From Hyunsoonleella flava (GTDB lineage: Bacteria; Bacteroidota; Bacteroidia; Flavobacteriales; Flavobacteriaceae): 64,000 nucleotides of DNA. The DNA is taken from NCBI RefSeq assembly GCF_004310325.1, contig NZ_SIRT01000006.1, forward strand, positions 1 to 64,000. Direction: 5' to 3'. The notes below the pieces were generated by a model, which had not been told where the DNA came from, did no database searches, and worked only from the letters and a program-made list of their open reading frames with translations. Made by a program: the position numbers and the translations under genes. This document shows, one piece after another, positions 1 to 8,509 of the stretch. Positions within the stretch are counted from its first letter, which is position 1. Each line of letters opens with the position of its first letter.

Positions 1-1728
1 GACGATCCAACGACGTTCCCAGGCGGACCAACAAGTGATCCAAACGATCCATGCGATCCGATAGGTATCAATACCACGGACAGCGATGGTGACGGACTTA
101 CAGACTGTGAGGAGACAACGGGTATCGACGATCCGAGTACACCAGACGATCCAACGACCTTCCCAGGTGGACCGACAAGCGATCCGAACGATCCATGCGA
201 TCCGATAGGTATCAATACCACGGACAGCGATGGAGATGGTCTTACAGACTGTGAGGAGACTACTGGTATCGACGATCCGAGCACACCTGACGATCCAACG
301 ACCTTCCCAGGTGGACCGACAAGCGATCCGAACGATCCATGTGATCCGATAGGTATCGATACAACGGACAGTGATGGAGATGGTCTTACGGACTGTGAGG
401 AGACAACGGGCATCGACGATCCGAGTACACCAGACGATCCAACGACGTTCCCAGGCGGACCAACAAGTGATCCAAACGATCCATGTGATCCCATAGGTAT
501 CGATACCACGGACAGCGATGGTGACGGACTTACAGACTGTGAGGAGACTACTGGTATCGACGATCCGAGCACACCTGACGATCCAACGACCTTCCCAGGT
601 GGACCGACAAGCGATCCGAACGATCCATGTGATCCGATAGGTATCAATACCACGGACAGTGATGGAGATGGTCTTACGGACTGTGAGGAGACTACTGGTA
701 TCGACGATCCGAGCACACCTGACGATCCAACGACCTTCCCAGGTGGACCGACAAGCGATCCGAACGATCCATGTGATCCGATAGGTATCAATACCACGGA
801 CAGTGATGGTGATGGTCTTACAGATTGTGAGGAGACAACGGGCATCGACGATCCGAGTACACCAGACGATCCAACGACCTTCCCAGGCGGACCAACAAGT
901 GATCCAAACGATCCATGTGATCCCATAGGTATCGATACAACGGACAGTGATGGTGATGGTCTTACAGATTGTGAGGAGACAACGGGTATCGACGATCCGA
1001 GTACACCAGACGATCCAACGACCTTCCCAGGTGGACCGACAAGCGATCCGAACGATCCATGCGATCCGATAGGTATCAATACCACGGACAGCGATGGAGA
1101 TGGTCTTACGGACTGTGAGGAGACAACGGGCATCGACGATCCAAACACACCAGACGATCCAGCGACCTTCCCAGGCGGCCCGACGAGTGATCCAAACGAT
1201 CCATGTGATCCAATAGGTATCGATACCACGGACAGCGATGGTGACGGACTTACAGACTGTGAGGAGACTACTGGTATCGACGATCCGAGCACACCTGACG
1301 ATCCAACGACCTTCCCAGGTGGACCGACAAGCGATCCGAACGATCCATGTGATCCGATAGGTATCGATACAACGGACAGTGATGGAGATGGACTTACAGA
1401 TTGTGAGGAGACAACGGGCATCGACGATCCGAGTACACCTGACGATCCAACGACGTTCCCAGGCGGACCAACAAGTGATCCAAACGATCCATGCGATCCG
1501 ATAGGTATCAATACCACGGACAGCGATGGTGACGGACTTACAGACTGTGAGGAGACAACGGGTATCGACGATCCGAGTACACCAGACGATCCAACGACCT
1601 TCCCAGGTGGACCGACAAGCGATCCGAACGATCCATGCGATCCGATAGGTATCAATACCACGGACAGCGATGGAGATGGTCTTACGGACTGTGAGGAGAC
1701 AACGGGAATAGATGACCCTGGAACACCT
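1..1728 (+). repeat. Twelve in-frame tandem 144-bp repeats
   Basis: Units begin at 1, 145, 289, 433, 577, 721, 865, 1009, 1153, 1297, 1441 and 1585, each exactly 144 bp (48 codons). A shortened, diverged unit follows to about 1780. Units differ mostly at synonymous sites, with a few Asp/Asn, Thr/Ala and Ser/Asn changes. Bases 1-245 read identical to 1441-1685, ten units apart, which suggests duplication or gene conversion of multi-unit blocks. The first unit is about 53% GC by hand count, clearly richer than the surrounding sequence. The array may extend left of the window. Confidence 0.97.
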
Positions 1729-2481
1729 GAAGTTCCGACTGGTCCGAGTGATCCAAATGATCCATGTGATCCAATAACTACTGGATGTGAAGCTTCGATT
1801 AGGGTTACTAAAGTAGCAGATGTAAGAGGTACCTCTTTAGGAGATAGGATTGATTATACTATAGAGGTTGAAAATACTGGTGATTTTGTTTTAACAGGAA
1901 TTTCATTAACAGATACTTTTACTGACGCGAATGGTAATATCATATCATTAACCGAAGAACCAACATTTGTGGATGCTAGTTTAGGTAGCTTAGAAGGTAC
2001 ATTGTTAGTTGGAGAGATAGCAACTTATAGTGCAAGCTTTACAATAGATCAAGCTGCTATTAATGCAGGGGGAGTGAGTAATAGTGTTGTAGCTATTGGT
2101 ACAAATACTGGTATTGGAACCGTGTCAGATGTTAGTGATGACGGTGATGATTTGGATGGTAACACTTCTGATGATCCAACATTTACAGAGTTAGGTTGCT
2201 TACTTGTATTTAATGAGTTCTCACCTAATGGAGATGGTGTAAATGATACGTTAATTATTAACTGCATTTCAAACTTCCCTAATAACAAGTTAGAGGTTTA
2301 TAACAGGTGGGGTAATTTGGTTTATGAGAAACAAGGTTACAATAATGACTGGGATGGGACATCCAATGGAAGAGCTACTGTAAACGCAGACGAGAAACTA
2401 CCACCCGGTACATATTATTATGTTTTAGACTTTGGAGATGGCTCTAAACCTAAAGTTGGATGGTTATATATAAACAGATAG
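1..2481 (+). CDS. Repeat-rich surface protein with T9SS type B sorting domain (5' partial)
   Basis: The frame is open from base 1 to the stop at 2479-2481, giving 826 visible residues; the start, signal peptide and N-terminus lie outside the window. Residues 1-576 are twelve 48-residue repeats, each with a DSDGDGLTDCEE calcium-loop-like motif (thrombospondin type 3 style) and two cysteines. Residues about 593-720 resemble a DUF11-like beta domain (IDYTIEVENTG). The last 90 or so residues, with FSPNGDGVND, LEVYNRWGNLVYE, WDG and PPGTYYYVLDF, match the gliding-motility-associated C-terminal domain that directs T9SS type B export. The family knowledge implies a secreted, cell-surface adhesin or stalk-like protein. 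The next gene, 32 bp downstream, is a SprF-family protein, the usual partner of type B cargo such as SprB. The ligand is unknown. Confidence 0.9.
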   Translation, partial: DDPTTFPGGPTSDPNDPCDPIGINTTDSDGDGLTDCEETTGIDDPSTPDDPTTFPGGPTSDPNDPCDPIGINTTDSDGDGLTDCEETTGIDDPSTPDDPTTFPGGPTSDPNDPCDPIGIDTTDSDGDGLTDCEETTGIDDPSTPDDPTTFPGGPTSDPNDPCDPIGIDTTDSDGDGLTDCEETTGIDDPSTPDDPTTFPGGPTSDPNDPCDPIGINTTDSDGDGLTDCEETTGIDDPSTPDDPTTFPGGPTSDPNDPCDPIGINTTDSDGDGLTDCEETTGIDDPSTPDDPTTFPGGPTSDPNDPCDPIGIDTTDSDGDGLTDCEETTGIDDPSTPDDPTTFPGGPTSDPNDPCDPIGINTTDSDGDGLTDCEETTGIDDPNTPDDPATFPGGPTSDPNDPCDPIGIDTTDSDGDGLTDCEETTGIDDPSTPDDPTTFPGGPTSDPNDPCDPIGIDTTDSDGDGLTDCEETTGIDDPSTPDDPTTFPGGPTSDPNDPCDPIGINTTDSDGDGLTDCEETTGIDDPSTPDDPTTFPGGPTSDPNDPCDPIGINTTDSDGDGLTDCEETTGIDDPGTPEVPTGPSDPNDPCDPITTGCEASIRVTKVADVRGTSLGDRIDYTIEVENTGDFVLTGISLTDTFTDANGNIISLTEEPTFVDASLGSLEGTLLVGEIATYSASFTIDQAAINAGGVSNSVVAIGTNTGIGTVSDVSDDGDDLDGNTSDDPTFTELGCLLVFNEFSPNGDGVNDTLIINCISNFPNNKLEVYNRWGNLVYEKQGYNNDWDGTSNGRATVNADEKLPPGTYYYVLDFGDGSKPKVGWLYINR

Positions 2482-2513
2482 TAAACAGTAAACGACTAAT
2501 AAAGATTAAAAAA

Positions 2514-3446
2514 ATGATACAGAATTCATCATTCTTAAAAGGTTTAAGTTTAGTAGTGTTTACTGCACTATTAAGTTTGGAAACAAATGCACAGCAAGAC
2601 CCGCAATATACGCAGTATATGTATAATACAATGAGTGTGAATGCGGCATATGCAGGTCAACGAGATGTTTTGAGTGCTACCGCTCTCTATAGAACACAAT
2701 GGGTTGGTATTGACGGCGCGCCTAAAACCATTACATTCGGCATTCATTCTCCATTAAAAAATGAACGATTAGGTTTGGGGCTTAATATTGTAAGTGACCA
2801 ATTGGGGCCTGCAGAGGAGACCAATATTGATGCAAATTTTTCTTATACAATTCCAGTAAATGATTCTGGAGATTTAGAACTATCCTTTGGAGTGAAAGGT
2901 GGCTTGCATATTCTTGATACAGATTGGAGTAAAGGTTTATTTCAAAATCCTGATAGGTTGTTTAATGAGAACATCAATTTAATATCTCCTACATTAGGAG
3001 CTGCAATGTATTTGCATTCAGATAAATGGTATCTGGGTTTATCTGTTCCAAATATGTTAACCACAGAGCATTACGATGATTTTCAGGAGTCAATCGCAAC
3101 AGAGCGTCTTCATTATTTCTTAATAGGAGGATATGTGTTTGATTTAAGTGATAGAACTAAGCTAAAGCCTGCATTTTTAGTGAAAGGTGTATCTGGAGCG
3201 CCATTAATAGCAGATTTATCTCTAAACGCATTGTTTAATGATAAGTTGACAATAGGTGCAGCTTACAGATGGGACGATTCTTTTAGTGGGCTTGTAGGAT
3301 TTCAATTGAGTAGAGGTTTATTTGTAGGGTACGCATATGATGCGACTACTACAGCATTGAATAATTACAACAGCGGAACCCATGAGATAATGCTAAGATT
3401 TGAATTACAACAAATAGGTAGAATTTTATCACCAAGATTCTTCTAA
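2514..3446 (+). CDS. PorP/SprF family type IX secretion outer-membrane protein
   Basis: This 310-residue protein has a signal peptide (hydrophobic residues about 9-20, cleavage probable near TNAQQ) followed by DPQYTQYMYNTMSVNAAYAG, the hallmark start of the PorP/SprF family. The rest is beta-barrel-like and ends in an aromatic residue, RFF. An upstream ATG at 2460 is in frame but lies inside the preceding gene and would spoil the signal peptide, so ATG 2514 is chosen. SprF in Flavobacterium johnsoniae is needed for secretion and surface attachment of the type B cargo SprB. The position directly after a type B cargo gene suggests that this paralogue is dedicated to that protein. Confidence 0.9.
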   Translation: MIQNSSFLKGLSLVVFTALLSLETNAQQDPQYTQYMYNTMSVNAAYAGQRDVLSATALYRTQWVGIDGAPKTITFGIHSPLKNERLGLGLNIVSDQLGPAEETNIDANFSYTIPVNDSGDLELSFGVKGGLHILDTDWSKGLFQNPDRLFNENINLISPTLGAAMYLHSDKWYLGLSVPNMLTTEHYDDFQESIATERLHYFLIGGYVFDLSDRTKLKPAFLVKGVSGAPLIADLSLNALFNDKLTIGAAYRWDDSFSGLVGFQLSRGLFVGYAYDATTTALNNYNSGTHEIMLRFELQQIGRILSPRFF

Positions 3447-3458
3447 AAAGCTACTGAT

Positions 3459-5363
3459 ATGAAAAAAAGAATATACATATTTTCTATTTTAACCATTTTT
3501 GTATTTGGGCTTACTCATGCTCAAAAAGGTAAAGTTTCAAGTGCAGTAAAGCAGTATGATAAGCTTGCATATATTGATTCTAGAAGTACGTTATTGGAAT
3601 TAGCCAATAAAGATGAAGTATCGCCAGAAGTGATAGAAAAACTGGCAAACACCTTTTATTTTAATTCTGAAATGGAAGATGCTGCCAAATGGTATGCAAA
3701 ACTTATTGAAGTTAACGCTCAAACCAATCCTGAAAATTATTTTAGATATGCCCAGGCATTAAAAGCACAGGAAAGGTACAAAGAAGCGGACGAAGCACTT
3801 AGAACTTTTGCAGCCTTGAGACCTGATGATTCCAGAGGTGTGGAGTTTTTAAACAATGCAGATTATCTTGAAGCCATTGCAACTATGTCTCAGGATTATG
3901 CGCTATCTAATTTGGATATTAACACCTCATTTTCTGATTTTGGAGCGTCTTTGCATAATGGGAATTTAGTTTTTGCATCATCTAGAGATCAAGACGAGAA
4001 ACTATATAATTGGAATGCACAACCATTTTTAGATCTATTTGAACTTGATGCTGAAGGTAATGTTCAAGAAATAAAGGGTGATATCAATACCAAATATCAT
4101 GAGTCTTCAACAGCTTACACGAAAGATGGTAAAACGGTGTATTTCACGAGGAATAATTTTTTTAACGGTAAGTTTAAAAAGAATAGTGAAAACACCCACG
4201 CACTTAAGATTTATAAAGCTACTATGATTGATGGTGAGTGGACGGATGTGGAATCTTTACCATTTAACGATGACGAATATAGTGTAGCTCATCCTACTCT
4301 AAGCGTAGATGAAAAAAAGCTGTACTTCGCTTCAGATATGCCAGGGACAAAGGGAAGGTCCGATATTTTTATGGTCGCTATAAATGAAGACGGGACTTAT
4401 GGAGCTCCAATGAATTTGGGACCAAAAGTAAACACAGAAGGAAGAGAGAACTTTCCTTTTATTAGCGAAAAGGGAATGCTATACTTTTCGTCAGATGGTC
4501 ATCAAGGTTTGGGAGGCTTAGACGTTTTTATGATTGAAGCGGCTAATATGAAGTCAGATATATTAAAAAACATGGGAAAACCTATTAACAGCCCTAAAGA
4601 TGATTTCGCATATATCATTAATGAGTCTACCCGTAAAGGCTATATTTCTTCAAATAGAAAAGGAGGAAAGGGAGATGATGATATCTACAGTTTCGAAATT
4701 CCAGATTGCGAATATGATATAATAGGTACAGTTATAAATAAAAGAACAAAGGAAATTTTGGGTAATGCGGATGTTGTGCTTAAAGATGAAAATAATAATG
4801 TTTTAGAGTCTGTTAAAAGTGACAGTAATGGGAAGTTCCAATTTAACCTTAGTTGTAAAGAGCAAACATATATTGTAGAAGCTCAGAAAGAAAAATTTGA
4901 AGACGATTTTACTGATTTTACAGTAGAAACTGGTAACGGAGAAGATTTAAAATTACAATTGGCTTTAGAACCAAGTGCAGCAAAAATTGGTACAGATTTG
5001 GCTTTGTTATTAAATTTAAATCCAATTTATTTTGATTATGATAAGTCCTTTATTCGACCTGATGCAGAGATAGAGTTGGCTAAGGTTATTAAATATATGA
5101 AGGAGTATCCAACTGTAAAAATAGATGTTAGATCTCATACAGATTCTAGAGGTAGAGATGCTTATAACATGTCATTGTCGCAACGTAGAAATACTTCTAC
5201 TAAAGAATATATCATAAATAAAGGAGAGATTTCTGCTGGTAGAATATCTGGAGACGGTTATGGTGAAACGAGATTAACTAACCGCTGTTCTAACGGTGTA
5301 AAGTGTTCTAAAACAGAGCATCAGGCAAACAGACGTAGTGAATTTATAGTAATTGAAAATTAA
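3459..5363 (+). CDS. PorE-like OmpA family protein with TPR, propeller and carboxypeptidase-regulatory-like domains
   Basis: 634 residues with an N-terminal signal peptide (cleavage near HAQKG). The domain order is TPR-like helices at about 30-140, WD40-like PD40 propeller repeats at about 165-410 (LYFASDMPGTKG, MLYFSSDGHQGLGG), a carboxypeptidase-regulatory-like beta domain at about 416-500, and an OmpA-like peptidoglycan-binding domain at about 515-634 (IYFDYDKSFIRPDAE, VDVRSHTDSRGRD-type motif, NRRSEF). This is the domain layout described for PorE of the Porphyromonas T9SS. It starts 12 bp after the SprF-like gene, so the two are almost certainly co-transcribed. The likely role is to tie the secretion or adhesin complex to peptidoglycan on the periplasmic side. 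It may be a paralogue for this cargo rather than the core PorE. Confidence 0.85.
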   Translation: MKKRIYIFSILTIFVFGLTHAQKGKVSSAVKQYDKLAYIDSRSTLLELANKDEVSPEVIEKLANTFYFNSEMEDAAKWYAKLIEVNAQTNPENYFRYAQALKAQERYKEADEALRTFAALRPDDSRGVEFLNNADYLEAIATMSQDYALSNLDINTSFSDFGASLHNGNLVFASSRDQDEKLYNWNAQPFLDLFELDAEGNVQEIKGDINTKYHESSTAYTKDGKTVYFTRNNFFNGKFKKNSENTHALKIYKATMIDGEWTDVESLPFNDDEYSVAHPTLSVDEKKLYFASDMPGTKGRSDIFMVAINEDGTYGAPMNLGPKVNTEGRENFPFISEKGMLYFSSDGHQGLGGLDVFMIEAANMKSDILKNMGKPINSPKDDFAYIINESTRKGYISSNRKGGKGDDDIYSFEIPDCEYDIIGTVINKRTKEILGNADVVLKDENNNVLESVKSDSNGKFQFNLSCKEQTYIVEAQKEKFEDDFTDFTVETGNGEDLKLQLALEPSAAKIGTDLALLLNLNPIYFDYDKSFIRPDAEIELAKVIKYMKEYPTVKIDVRSHTDSRGRDAYNMSLSQRRNTSTKEYIINKGEISAGRISGDGYGETRLTNRCSNGVKCSKTEHQANRRSEFIVIEN

Positions 5364-5385
5364 TATTAACCATCAACCTAAAAAG

Positions 5386-5414
5386 GCATCTAAATTTATT
5401 TAGGTGCTTTTTTT
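5386..5414 (+). terminator. Rho-independent terminator after the adhesin cassette
   Basis: GCATCTAAAT pairs with ATTTAGGTGC (one G-U pair) with a very short loop, followed by a seven-T run at 5408-5414. It lies 23 bp after the stop of the PorE-like gene and before the idi promoter region. Confidence 0.8.
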
Positions 5415-5461
5415 ATTGAACTCATTTTGAAAAACGGGTAAAGCAAGTAATTTTTTGTTCG

Positions 5462-5469
5462 TATTTTTG
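5462..5469 (+). promoter_or_regulatory. Candidate Bacteroidota -7 box for idi
   Basis: TATTTTTG fits the TAnnTTTG consensus of the primary Bacteroidota sigma factor. It lies 7 bp before the idi ATG, so the message would be nearly leaderless. No clear -33 TTTG was found at the usual spacing, so this is tentative. Confidence 0.4.
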
Positions 5470-5476
5470 CTAAACT

Positions 5477-6001
5477 ATGAAAGAAGAAAAAGTAATTCTT
5501 GTTAACGAACAAGATGAACAAATAGGATTAATGCCTAAGATGGAAGCTCATGAAAAGGCGTTATTGCATCGTGCATTTTCGGTCTTTATTTTTAATAGAA
5601 ATAACGAATTAATGCTGCAGCAACGAGCCCTAGACAAATATCATTCTCCAGGGCTTTGGACAAACACATGTTGCAGTCATCAAAGAGATGGAGAATCAAA
5701 CATTGAAGCTGGGAAACGCAGACTTCAAGAAGAGATGGGTTTTGTTGTAGATTTAAAAGAATCCATTTCTTTTATTTATAAGGCACCTTTTGATAATGGA
5801 TTAACTGAGCACGAGTATGACCATGTTTTGTTGGGTAATTATGATGGTACGCCAGAGATAAACCCTGAAGAGGTGGCAGATTGGAAATGGATGCCTTTAG
5901 AAGAAGTTAAGGTGGATATTTCATTACACCCAGAACGATATACCGCTTGGTTTAAAGTTATTTTTGATAAATTCTACCAACATATAAATGTAAATTCATG
6001 A
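5477..6001 (+). CDS. idi: Isopentenyl-diphosphate delta-isomerase, type I
   Basis: This 174-residue Nudix-fold enzyme interconverts IPP and DMAPP for isoprenoid synthesis in the cytoplasm. Key residues line up with those known in E. coli Idi, offset by about one: metal ligands H25, H31, H68, E111 and E113, and catalytic C66 in TNTCCSH. The Nudix-like helix is around 78-88 (GKRRLQEEMGF). The length is normal. Its stop overlaps the next start (ATGA at 5998-6001), so it is translationally coupled to the PTPS-family gene. A terminator lies upstream, so this is probably the first gene of the idi-PTPS-manA run. Confidence 0.95.
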   Translation: MKEEKVILVNEQDEQIGLMPKMEAHEKALLHRAFSVFIFNRNNELMLQQRALDKYHSPGLWTNTCCSHQRDGESNIEAGKRRLQEEMGFVVDLKESISFIYKAPFDNGLTEHEYDHVLLGNYDGTPEINPEEVADWKWMPLEEVKVDISLHPERYTAWFKVIFDKFYQHINVNS

Positions 6002-6408
6002 AAGTAACAGTTAGTAGAAAGGCACATTTTAATGCGGCGCATCGGTTGTATAGAAAAGATTGGAGTTTTGAAAAAAATGACACCATTTTCGGAAAGTGTA
6101 ACAACCCTAATTTTCATGGGCATAATTATGAATTAATAGCAAGTGTAACAGGAGAAATTGATCCTGAAACAGGTTATGTTATTGATATGAAGGTGCTAAA
6201 AGACATTATTAAGAGTGAAGTTGAAGTAGCCTTCGATCATAAGAATCTAAATTTGGAAGTGCCTGAATTTGAAAACTTAAATCCTACGGCTGAAAATATA
6301 GCGGTGGTTATTTACAATAAAATGAAATCAAAACTGGATTCAGATTTGGATTTGGAAATAACCTTATATGAAACACCGCGTAATTTTGTGACCTATTCTG
6401 GAGGCTAA
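5998..6408 (+). CDS. 6-carboxytetrahydropterin synthase / 6-pyruvoyl-tetrahydropterin synthase family (QueD-like)
   Basis: 136 residues. Zinc ligands are visible as H15 (HFNAAH) and H40/H42 (FHGHNY), with catalytic-type C34 six residues before H40, the D80-H81 pair, and E125 (LYETPRN). In most bacteria this family converts dihydroneopterin triphosphate to 6-carboxy-tetrahydropterin in queuosine synthesis; some members make pyruvoyl-tetrahydropterin instead. No other queuosine or pterin gene is adjacent, so the exact product is inferred from the family. It overlaps idi by 4 bp and manA starts 2 bp downstream, indicating one transcript. Confidence 0.88.
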   Translation: MKVTVSRKAHFNAAHRLYRKDWSFEKNDTIFGKCNNPNFHGHNYELIASVTGEIDPETGYVIDMKVLKDIIKSEVEVAFDHKNLNLEVPEFENLNPTAENIAVVIYNKMKSKLDSDLDLEITLYETPRNFVTYSGG

Positions 6409-6410
6409 GT

Positions 6411-7385
6411 ATGAATAATGAGACATTATACCCTATAAAGTTTACCCCGATTTTAAAGGAAAAAATATGGGGAGGTCAAAAATTAAGAGAAATACTTAAC
6501 AAAAACTCAGAGTCCTCAAACATAGGGGAAAGTTGGGAGATAAGTGACGTTGAAGGAGATACTTCAATAGTTTCAAATGGTTTGTTAAAGGGAAAATCAC
6601 TAAAAGATTTATTATTAAAATTCAAGGGAGATATTTTAGGGGAAAAAAATCATGAAGTTTTTGGCGATAAGTTTCCTTTGCTCATAAAGTTTATTGATGC
6701 GAAACAAGATTTATCCATACAATTGCACCCAAACGATGAAATAGCAGCAAAACGTCACAATTCATTTGGAAAAACTGAGATGTGGTACGTAGTTCAGGCG
6801 GATGAGAACTCCAATTTGATAGTAGGTTTCAATCAAAAAGTAACTCCGGAAATATATTTAAAGCATCTTAAAGAAAAAACGTTAACCGAGATTTTAAATT
6901 TCGATAAAGTATCCGAAGGAGACACTTATTTTATTGAAGTAGGACGTGTTCATACAATTGGAGCAGGAGTTATGGTTGCTGAAATTCAACAAACAAGCGA
7001 TATCACTTATAGAGTTTACGATTGGGATAGAGTAGATGACGAAGGAAACAAAAGGGAGTTGCACAATGATTTAGCAATAGACGCTATAGATTTTGATATG
7101 CCTGATAATTTTCGTGTGAATTACTCAAAAGAAGAGAATATTTCAAATGAAATGGTAAGCTGTCCTTATTTTAATACAAGTTATTTAAAGGTTACTGAAA
7201 CTTTGGATAAATTAAATAACAAAGATTCGTTTTTTATTTACATGTGTACTAGCGGAGAAGTAGAGATTGAAGCAAATGGTTTTACAGAAACTGTAGCAAA
7301 AGGAGAAACAATATTGTTGCCTGCTGCTTTAAAATCTTATCAAATTCGCTCTAAAAATGCTACATTATTGGAAGTATATGTTTAG
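6411..7385 (+). CDS. manA: Mannose-6-phosphate isomerase, class I
   Basis: 324 residues, matching the short class I enzymes common in Firmicutes and Bacteroidota. Zinc ligands appear as Q104 and H106 (IQLHPND), E123 (KTEMWYV) and H181 (GRVHTIGAG), with R201 in the ITYRVYDWDR motif near the active site. The reaction interconverts fructose-6-phosphate and mannose-6-phosphate and so feeds GDP-mannose and GDP-fucose. That could supply the glycan locus further along this window, although the two are about 17 kb apart. It starts 2 bp after the QueD-like gene. Confidence 0.93.
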   Translation: MNNETLYPIKFTPILKEKIWGGQKLREILNKNSESSNIGESWEISDVEGDTSIVSNGLLKGKSLKDLLLKFKGDILGEKNHEVFGDKFPLLIKFIDAKQDLSIQLHPNDEIAAKRHNSFGKTEMWYVVQADENSNLIVGFNQKVTPEIYLKHLKEKTLTEILNFDKVSEGDTYFIEVGRVHTIGAGVMVAEIQQTSDITYRVYDWDRVDDEGNKRELHNDLAIDAIDFDMPDNFRVNYSKEENISNEMVSCPYFNTSYLKVTETLDKLNNKDSFFIYMCTSGEVEIEANGFTETVAKGETILLPAALKSYQIRSKNATLLEVYV

Positions 7386-7412
7386 ATTTACAATTAATTA
7401 AAAAATATAATT

Positions 7413-7682
7413 ATGGCAAGTGTAAGAGACCTTAAAAAGGATATAAATTATGTGTTGGGAGATATTATAGAAGCTGTTTATGTATGGGAATATGAGAATA
7501 CTGATAAGGACACAAAAAAGAGCGAAGCAATTATAGATGAAGCTATTGAAACGTTTGACGAGTTAATTGCTAAAGTAAATGATAGAAGTGTAGAGAATAA
7601 AAAAGCACATTTTAAAGCTATTAACGAAGAGTTGGAAAATAGAGGAAAAGCATTAATTGAAAAGATTAACAAGCTAGGATAG
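7413..7682 (+). CDS. Small conserved helical protein of unknown function
   Basis: 89 residues, acidic and lysine-rich, predicted largely alpha-helical with heptad-like spacing (EAIIDEAIETFDELIAKV). There is no signal peptide, membrane segment or known catalytic motif. It is the last gene of the idi-manA run, 27 bp after manA, and is closed by the strong hairpin at 7721-7753. I recognise this type of small protein from flavobacterial genomes but cannot assign a function; a coiled-coil or dimeric cytoplasmic protein is the most that can be inferred. Confidence 0.75.
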   Translation: MASVRDLKKDINYVLGDIIEAVYVWEYENTDKDTKKSEAIIDEAIETFDELIAKVNDRSVENKKAHFKAINEELENRGKALIEKINKLG

Positions 7683-7720
7683 CTTTTTTTCATATAATTC
7701 TCGTAAGCCAATAGTGGCTA

Positions 7721-7753
7721 AAAAAGCCTTAAAATTAAGTTTTAAGGCTTTTT
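7721..7753. terminator. Bidirectional terminator between convergent genes
   Basis: AAAAAGCCTTAAAA and TTTTAAGGCTTTTT form a perfect 14-bp stem around a 5-base loop, with A and T tracts on opposite sides, so it can end transcription in both directions. It overlaps the stop codon of the minus-strand lipoprotein gene at 7742. Confidence 0.88.
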
Positions 7754-8455
7754 TTGTTCTGCTTCATTTTTCTTTCGTGCTTCTAAAAACTTGCGTAGTT
7801 CCTTACCATATTTAGAATCTTTAATTTTTGGGGTTAAGGATTTATGTATAGTATCTAATAAATGGTTGTTGGCATCGTAAATTTCGGATAAAGCAAGATA
7901 AGCCGCAACTTCACTATCGCTATGGTTTAAGGCAAAGTTTACCGTTTGCAGATATCTGTTTCTTATAAGGCTGACCTGCTTTTTTTCTACACTATTTATT
8001 GCAGCGGTATCTCCGCTTTTTCCAGCTTCAAAACTTTCTTTTATCAAATCTAAATTCCTGTTGTTTAAACGAGACATTAGCTCCTGATAATCTTCTAAGA
8101 CTTTTTGGTGCTCAGAACCTTTAATTTTCGCATCTGTTACAAAATTTTTCAAAGAAGTATTAATTTCAATAATACCTTTATCAGCAAAAAAGCTAATTCT
8201 ATCCTCTTCTTTGGAGTTTTTATCAAGGTCTAAAAATAACAAATCTGGTTCGTCCAAATCAGCATACAATTCAAATTCAGAATTGCCGTTTACAACAATG
8301 GAATCCACAGTTACCATAACCGTATCTATTACTCGTTTTAGATATACAGTTCCTTTTTTTAAACCTTTTATATTGGTTTTTACTATTAAGTCCTTCGGAG
8401 TTTCAGAACACGCGAATAGTGATAAAATAATAAACAGAATGCTGAACTTTTTCAT
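7742..8455 (-). CDS. DUF4369-type lipoprotein
   Basis: 237 residues. The N-terminus MKKFSILFIILSLFACS carries a lipobox with lipidation at the cysteine near residue 16, so it is a membrane-anchored periplasmic or outer-membrane lipoprotein. Residues about 22-115 resemble the DUF4369 domain that precedes thioredoxin domains in many Bacteroidota TlpA-like proteins (GTVYLKRV, DSIVVNGNSEFEL). Here the thioredoxin domain is absent, and the remainder is charged and helical (about 120-237). The function is unknown. It is the last gene before the shared terminator; the DUF819 gene starts its own unit upstream, 54 bp away. Confidence 0.75.
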   Translation of the reverse strand: MKKFSILFIILSLFACSETPKDLIVKTNIKGLKKGTVYLKRVIDTVMVTVDSIVVNGNSEFELYADLDEPDLLFLDLDKNSKEEDRISFFADKGIIEINTSLKNFVTDAKIKGSEHQKVLEDYQELMSRLNNRNLDLIKESFEAGKSGDTAAINSVEKKQVSLIRNRYLQTVNFALNHSDSEVAAYLALSEIYDANNHLLDTIHKSLTPKIKDSKYGKELRKFLEARKKNEAEQKKP

Positions 8456-8509
8456 AAAAAATAAAGTGTAATTTGGTGCGCAAATATCTTAATAATTATT
8501 AAAAATATA

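Noticed and set aside
1-1728. CRISPR-like or non-coding satellite repeats
   Set aside because: Units are exactly 144 bp, contiguous without spacers, and stay in one open frame that continues into a recognisable T9SS domain; changes are mostly synonymous.
2049-2288. Minus-strand frame of 79 codons opposite the adhesin C-terminus
   Set aside because: It is antisense to a well-supported domain and has no independent features.
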